A program made the position numbers and the translations under genes. From an uncultured Rhodopirellula sp. (GTDB lineage: Bacteria > Planctomycetota > Planctomycetia > Pirellulales > Pirellulaceae), in contig CAJXTM010000098.1 in assembly GCA_913061385.1 (NCBI GenBank), positions 1-8,688 of the forward strand: 8,688 nucleotides of DNA. The letters run 5' to 3'. Each line of letters opens with the position of its first letter. Position 1 is the first letter of the stretch. Shown one piece after another: positions 5,662 to 8,688 of this stretch. Below the pieces are notes generated by a model. That model was not told the origin of the DNA. It worked only from the letters and a program-made list of their open reading frames with translations, and did not search any database.

Positions 5662-6501
5662 TCATTGCTTTTGTTGCTGCTGACGTTTCTTGGCATCTTC
5701 TCGTCGTTTGACGATCCCCGCAAGTTTTTTCTTTTCTGCCTCGAGGACTTCAGGGGCGAGTTCGGCTGGTTTCACTGCCTGCATGTCCACAGAGTCGGTG
5801 GCATGGAGTTCTTTCAAACGAATGTTTCGGTACCACACCGCGTCGCCATGGTCTTGCAGGCTGAGGTTTGCCCCGCGGGCTTCAAGATTGCCACCCCGCT
5901 GCTTAAGCATCTCGACGTTGGATGCCCACCTTGGATCTTTGTAGTCCAGGTGGATGACTTTTTCACCGTTCAACCAGTGTTGCACGATGGTTCCTTTGCA
6001 AACGACCCGTCCTGTATTCCACTGCCCGACTGGTTTGGTCATGTCTTTTGATGGTTGCACACAAAAGTAAAGCGAGGCTGCGCTGGTGCGAGGGTTCTTG
6101 CCATCTGCATGCGAGCTGTTATCGAGGATCTGGTACTCATATTGTGTGGGTCGGTAATAGATTCCACTGTTGCTGCCCTCGCTCACCTTCCATTCGAACC
6201 GGAGGTCAAAATCGTCCGGCATTTTCCTTGCGGTGTAGACAAGGCTGCCACCTTTGCCCTGCCGTGATATGACGCCATTTTCGATTTTCCAGTTGCCGTT
6301 GTGTTTCCAATTATCGAGATCCACTCCTTTGCTCAATAACTGAAAGTCGTTTGCAGCCACATCCGCTTTGGCTGATGTGGAGTCATTGGCATAAACGAGG
6401 GGCTGATATGTATCGTTGGATAAGCACAGCAGGGCGAGGCTGCTGATGCCGAAGTTGGAAATTGCATGACGGACGGAACGCGTGCTTGAACATAGGGGCA
6501 T
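5662..6501 (-). CDS. Secreted DUF1080 / 3-keto-disaccharide hydrolase-domain protein
   Basis: A 279-residue exported protein with one DUF1080 domain (Pfam 3-keto-disaccharide hydrolase, a concanavalin-like beta-sandwich greatly expanded in planctomycetes). An N-terminal signal peptide is visible: a basic stretch (STRSVRHA), a hydrophobic core (FGISSLALLCL, 17-27) and a likely cut after LVYA at 38. The domain spans about 52-233. Typical motifs are KGVDLDNWKHNGNWKIENGVI (58-78), FEWKVSEGSNSGIYYR (102-117), YEYQILDN (121-128), GQWNTGRVVCKGTIVQHWLNG (159-179) and LSLQDHGDAVWYRNIRLKEL (213-232). Members of the family act on oxidised sugars or serve as carbohydrate-binding modules; which applies here is unknown. 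A basic, glutamine-rich tail (about 236-279, ending KKRQQQQKQ) follows the domain. The ATG at 6501 gives a normal signal peptide; the ATG at 6549 would add 16 hydrophilic residues. It converges on the upstream-lying secreted-protein gene and diverges from the DUF4190 gene. Confidence 0.92.
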   Translation of the reverse strand: MPLCSSTRSVRHAISNFGISSLALLCLSNDTYQPLVYANDSTSAKADVAANDFQLLSKGVDLDNWKHNGNWKIENGVISRQGKGGSLVYTARKMPDDFDLRFEWKVSEGSNSGIYYRPTQYEYQILDNSSHADGKNPRTSAASLYFCVQPSKDMTKPVGQWNTGRVVCKGTIVQHWLNGEKVIHLDYKDPRWASNVEMLKQRGGNLEARGANLSLQDHGDAVWYRNIRLKELHATDSVDMQAVKPAELAPEVLEAEKKKLAGIVKRREDAKKRQQQQKQ

Positions 6502-6962
6502 GGCTGTGTGAATCCTGAGAAAGTGCTGATGTGTAGGCCCCGAAGGCAATTTCGCTATCTTAATTCAATCGCAAGCGTCACGTTACCAAGCTAATCGGTC
6601 GTTTTTCCTTAGTTTCCGGTTTCGCATTTTGGGTTCGTTGCAGGGTTTCATCACCGGGTTTCCGACGCGTTGGCGTGCAGGAGATGAACTTGAGCTTCGA
6701 CGGCCAACACATGCCGGTCGCGGGAGCAAATGGGGGAGTATCAGGGTGGTTAATTTGAGTACACTACTGTTGAACCAGAATCAGTGCGTGCAATTCGGGC
6801 CTCTTGTGCGCCTTTTTTACCAGGTGTTCAAGCCTTTCATCGTGTCCGCTGTTCCGATCTTTGTGGGTAAATACGGGTCGCTGCAAGTCACGTGGATAAA
6901 AGACACCTGGCAACGTTCAGTATTTGCCGAGAGTTTACGTTTGTTCAAAGAAAGAGATCAAA
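6502..6962. other. Divergent intergenic region, DUF1080 / zinc-ribbon DUF4190 gene
   Basis: This 461-bp gap lies between divergent genes and should contain both promoters. One frame (6629-6988, plus) stays open through it, but its product has no recognisable domain and it runs into the zinc-ribbon gene in another frame, so I do not call it. No strong inverted repeats, RNA genes or clear promoter boxes were found by eye. Confidence 0.5.
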
Positions 6963-7571
6963 GTGAAAATCAAATGTCCAGCGTGTGATGCAGTGGTGGA
7001 AGTTGATTCATCGCTGGCGGGGCAGATCGTTGATTGTGGATGTGGCAAAAAACTGAGAGTGCCGACTGTCAAAAGTAATGCTGGTTCGTCGCGTCATGCG
7101 GCAGGGGGCGGTCGAGACGACGCTTCTGTTTCCGAGCAGGACTCGAATTCGGCACAAAGCTTCAGTCCGAAGGTTGGATCAAGTTCACGCGATAATGCTG
7201 GACCAAGCTCAGCAACGAGTGAGCTAAAACAGAATCCCTTTTCTGTTGCGAGTCAGGCTAATCCGTATACAGCGTCGAATAATCCGTACGGCAGCACCAG
7301 CCAAATGCCGACTGGGCCACAAAGTAGGGATCAAGGACTTGCCATTGCATCGCTGGTGCTGGGTATCTGTTCATTGACGCTGATTTGTTGTGGTGGTTTT
7401 TTGCTCGGCATCCCAGCGGTGGTTCTTGGTGTGATCGCGATGAAGAAAGCCGATCGTGGTGAGGCATCCGGTAAAGGGATGGCCATAGCTGGAGTGACAA
7501 CGGGTGGGATCGCATTAACACTGTTTCTACTTTACATCGTAATGATTATTTTGACTGAGTTGATCAACTGA
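6963..7571 (+). CDS. Zinc-ribbon membrane protein with DUF4190 domain
   Basis: A 202-residue protein in three parts. Residues 1-33 form a small zinc ribbon (MKIKCPACDAVVEVDSSLAG, with CPAC at 5-8 and CGCG at 25-28), supplying four cysteines to bind Zn. Residues 35-122 are a low-complexity linker rich in Ser, Asn, Gln, Pro and Gly. Residues 123-198 are a DUF4190-type membrane domain: GLAIASLVLGICSLTLICCGG, then LLGIPAVVLGVIAMKKADRGE, SGKGMAIAGVTTGGIAL and a hydrophobic end, giving two to three membrane segments. I start it at the GTG at 6963, because that places MKIKCPAC exactly as in the neighbouring RDD gene; the frame runs further back only to a TTG at 6924, adding 13 residues without domain character. 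Function is unknown. The ribbon would face the cytoplasm if the helices follow the usual topology. It lies 158 bp upstream of its zinc-ribbon partner on the same strand. Confidence 0.88.
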   Translation: MKIKCPACDAVVEVDSSLAGQIVDCGCGKKLRVPTVKSNAGSSRHAAGGGRDDASVSEQDSNSAQSFSPKVGSSSRDNAGPSSATSELKQNPFSVASQANPYTASNNPYGSTSQMPTGPQSRDQGLAIASLVLGICSLTLICCGGFLLGIPAVVLGVIAMKKADRGEASGKGMAIAGVTTGGIALTLFLLYIVMIILTELIN

Positions 7572-7691
7572 GGTCTCAGAATTCCTAGGCTGACGTTGCT
7601 GTGTCCTACACGCGTGTGGATGATTGTATCATTAGGATGAAGGCGTACTGTCATTGATTTGTACTTCGTCGTTAGTTGAAACCACAAAGAA

Positions 7692-7709
7692 CGTTTCAAT
7701 TTTGAAACG
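7692..7709. promoter_or_regulatory. 8-bp inverted repeat upstream of the RDD gene
   Basis: CGTTTCAA (7692-7699) and TTGAAACG (7702-7709) are exact reverse complements separated by TT. The element ends 20 bp before the ATG of the RDD gene. Its position and symmetry suit an operator for a dimeric regulator or a small 5'-leader hairpin; no known regulator site is recognised. It is the only strong dyad in the 158-bp gap 7572-7729. Confidence 0.5.
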
Positions 7710-7729
7710 CAACATTTTCTGCGAGCATC

Positions 7730-8608
7730 ATGAAAATTAAATGTCCGGCTTGTCAGGCCGTCTTGAATATTCCTCCGGAAGCTGCGGGTAAGGTCGTCAA
7801 GTGTCCTTGTGGGACTCAATTGCGTGCTCCCGGCACGCCTGCCACCGGTGCTTCCAGTGGAGCGGCAGCAGGTGCCGCCGCTCCCCAAAGAGCCGCTCCC
7901 CAAAGAGCCGCTCCCCAAGCGTCAGCATCTTCGGTCGCTGATGCTGGACTTTTTGATGAGCTGACCGAAGGTGATCTGCAGCCGATTGCCCAGTCGGGAA
8001 TGCCCTCGGCTGCGGCGGGGCCATCCGGGAACACGAATAAGCTGTTGCAAGAGCATGCAGCCACCGCTGGGGGAGGTTCTGGTGGCAATTTTCGGGTCGG
8101 GCCGCTGGCCTCGCCGTGGATTCGACTAGGGGCAGCAATCATCGATTCGGTAATCATTAACGTCATTGCGGGAATACCCATATTCGTGATTGCTTTCTTC
8201 ACGTTTGGTGCCGCGATTTTTAGCTTGGATGCGATCATGCAGGATTCCGCCAGCACTGATGCGGAAAAGGAGCAATTGGCAGTCGGTGTTCTGAGTGTTA
8301 CTGGCTTGATTGGTTTTGGTGGGATCGCTGTTGTCTTGAGCATCACCGTTGGTATTTATGCGTGGATGGTGACCAAGACAGGCCAAACCCCGGGCAAAAA
8401 ACTCTGCAAAATTCGAATCGTGCGGGCAGACAACAAACAACTACCGGGGTTCGTGCAAGGTGTACTGATCCGCTCGTGGGCTTGGCAGCTTATTTTGCTG
8501 ATTCCGGTTGTTAGCCTCATCGGTTTACCCGGAGTTCTTATGATCTTCGGAGAAAAGCGGCAATGTCTCTATGACATCATGGCTGGAACCATTGTGGTGG
8601 AGTCATGA
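7730..8608 (+). CDS. Zinc-ribbon RDD-family membrane protein
   Basis: A 292-residue protein. Residues 1-34 are a zinc ribbon (MKIKCPACQAVLNIPPEAAG, with CPAC at 5-8 and CPCG at 25-28) almost identical in layout to that of the preceding gene. Residues 35-122 are an Ala/Pro/Gln/Gly linker that includes tandem AAPQR units. The RDD domain follows: SPWIRLGAAIIDSVIINVIAG (128-148) carries the family Arg (R132) and first Asp (D139), a second long hydrophobic stretch covers about 185-213, TKTGQTPGKKLCKIRIV (215-231) is the typical central loop, a third segment covers about 250-273, and YDIMAGTIVV (281-290) carries the second Asp (D282). RDD proteins are poorly understood; some are linked to ion or solute transport. 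The stop overlaps the next start as ATGA, indicating an operon with translational coupling. Confidence 0.93.
   Translation: MKIKCPACQAVLNIPPEAAGKVVKCPCGTQLRAPGTPATGASSGAAAGAAAPQRAAPQRAAPQASASSVADAGLFDELTEGDLQPIAQSGMPSAAAGPSGNTNKLLQEHAATAGGGSGGNFRVGPLASPWIRLGAAIIDSVIINVIAGIPIFVIAFFTFGAAIFSLDAIMQDSASTDAEKEQLAVGVLSVTGLIGFGGIAVVLSITVGIYAWMVTKTGQTPGKKLCKIRIVRADNKQLPGFVQGVLIRSWAWQLILLIPVVSLIGLPGVLMIFGEKRQCLYDIMAGTIVVES
7877..7918 (+). repeat. In-frame 15-bp tandem repeat, about 2.8 copies
   Basis: The unit GCCGCTCCCCAAAGA occurs at 7877-7891 and 7892-7906, and its first 12 bases at 7907-7918. It is in frame and encodes AAPQR units in the linker of the RDD protein. The perfect DNA identity suggests recent slippage, so the linker length probably varies between strains. 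Confidence 0.95.
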
Positions 8609-8688
8609 GGGTGGTTTGCCGGGTGTGCTTTCCGCTGCTGTTGTTGTTTGTCTTGTTGCTGACAACGCCTGCACGGGCGGTCGACTTT
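8605..8688 (+). CDS. Start of a secreted protein, cut by the window end
   Basis: Only the first 28 codons are present. The frame opens with an ATG that shares ATGA with the stop of the RDD gene, so the two genes overlap by 4 bp and are probably translated in a coupled way. The visible residues make a textbook Sec signal peptide: a basic N-terminus (MRVVCR), a leucine-rich core (FPLLLLFVLLL) and TTPARA before a likely cleavage, with the mature protein starting VDF. There is no lipobox at the cleavage site. It was found from the overlap and the signal peptide, since no stop is reached. The mature domain lies outside the window, so the function cannot be inferred. Confidence 0.82.
   Translation, partial: MRVVCRVCFPLLLLFVLLLTTPARAVDF

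Noticed and set aside
5630..5671. AAAGCAAT...ATTGCTTT inverted repeat with an inner AGCCGCGGCT palindrome, as a bidirectional terminator
   Set aside because: One arm is the coding end of the DUF1080 gene and the arms are 26 bp apart; pairing may be chance.
5575..6051. 158-residue plus-strand open frame
   Set aside because: It is antisense to the DUF1080 gene, whose family motifs are unambiguous.
6629..6988. 119-residue plus-strand open frame in the divergent gap
   Set aside because: It has no domain, membrane or signal features, and it overlaps the zinc-ribbon gene in a different frame.
7568..7579. CTGAG-GT-CTCAG as a terminator after the DUF4190 gene
   Set aside because: The stem is 5 bp with a 2-base loop, overlaps the stop codon and has no T-run.
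7816..8346. 176-residue minus-strand open frame
   Set aside because: It is antisense to the RDD gene, and its repeated WGAAL segments are the mirror image of the AAPQR repeats.

Overview
The window looks like the left end of an assembled contig from a planctomycete, most likely of the Rhodopirellula/Pirellulaceae type. The reasons are a long lgt-family gene with a PDZ-like insert, a DUF1080 secreted protein, and paired membrane proteins with CPxC/CxCG zinc ribbons. Genes mostly lack clear Shine-Dalgarno sites, and intergenic gaps are generous. Taxonomy is inferred from gene content only. Bases 1-47 are not biological: they match an Illumina Nextera P5-side adapter with its i5 index, so the genomic sequence starts at 48.

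Left block (48-2730, all minus strand). A methyltransferase (2730-1987) is followed after 31 bp by an FAD-dependent oxidoreductase of the geranylgeranyl-reductase type (1955-810). After 118 bp comes the N-terminal 214 residues of an acyltransferase-3/OpgC-like membrane protein, cut off by the adapter junction. The first two are probably one operon for tailoring a lipid or other hydrophobic metabolite. The third may be co-transcribed.

Middle block (2731-4704). A 308-bp gap holds a perfect 10-bp hairpin and two tandem copies of a 16-bp repeat ending in a 14-bp palindrome. It is followed by a minus-strand lgt-like gene (4322-3039) that is about 135 residues longer than E. coli Lgt. A 382-bp gap then separates lgt from a divergent gene.

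Right block (4705-8688). A secreted protein of unknown function (+) converges on a secreted DUF1080 protein (-). The gap between them carries 2.5 copies of a second 16-bp repeat that resembles the one near lgt. Then, on the plus strand, come two neighbouring membrane proteins that share a nearly identical N-terminal zinc ribbon but have different membrane domains (DUF4190 and RDD). The RDD gene overlaps by ATGA the start of a further secreted protein, which runs off the window.

Most of the content is ordinary planctomycete housekeeping and accessory genes. I saw no phage, IS element, CRISPR array, rRNA or tRNA. The points most worth checking are the 16-bp intergenic repeat family, the altered catalytic motifs and PDZ-like insert in Lgt, the paired zinc-ribbon membrane proteins, and the adapter at the contig end.
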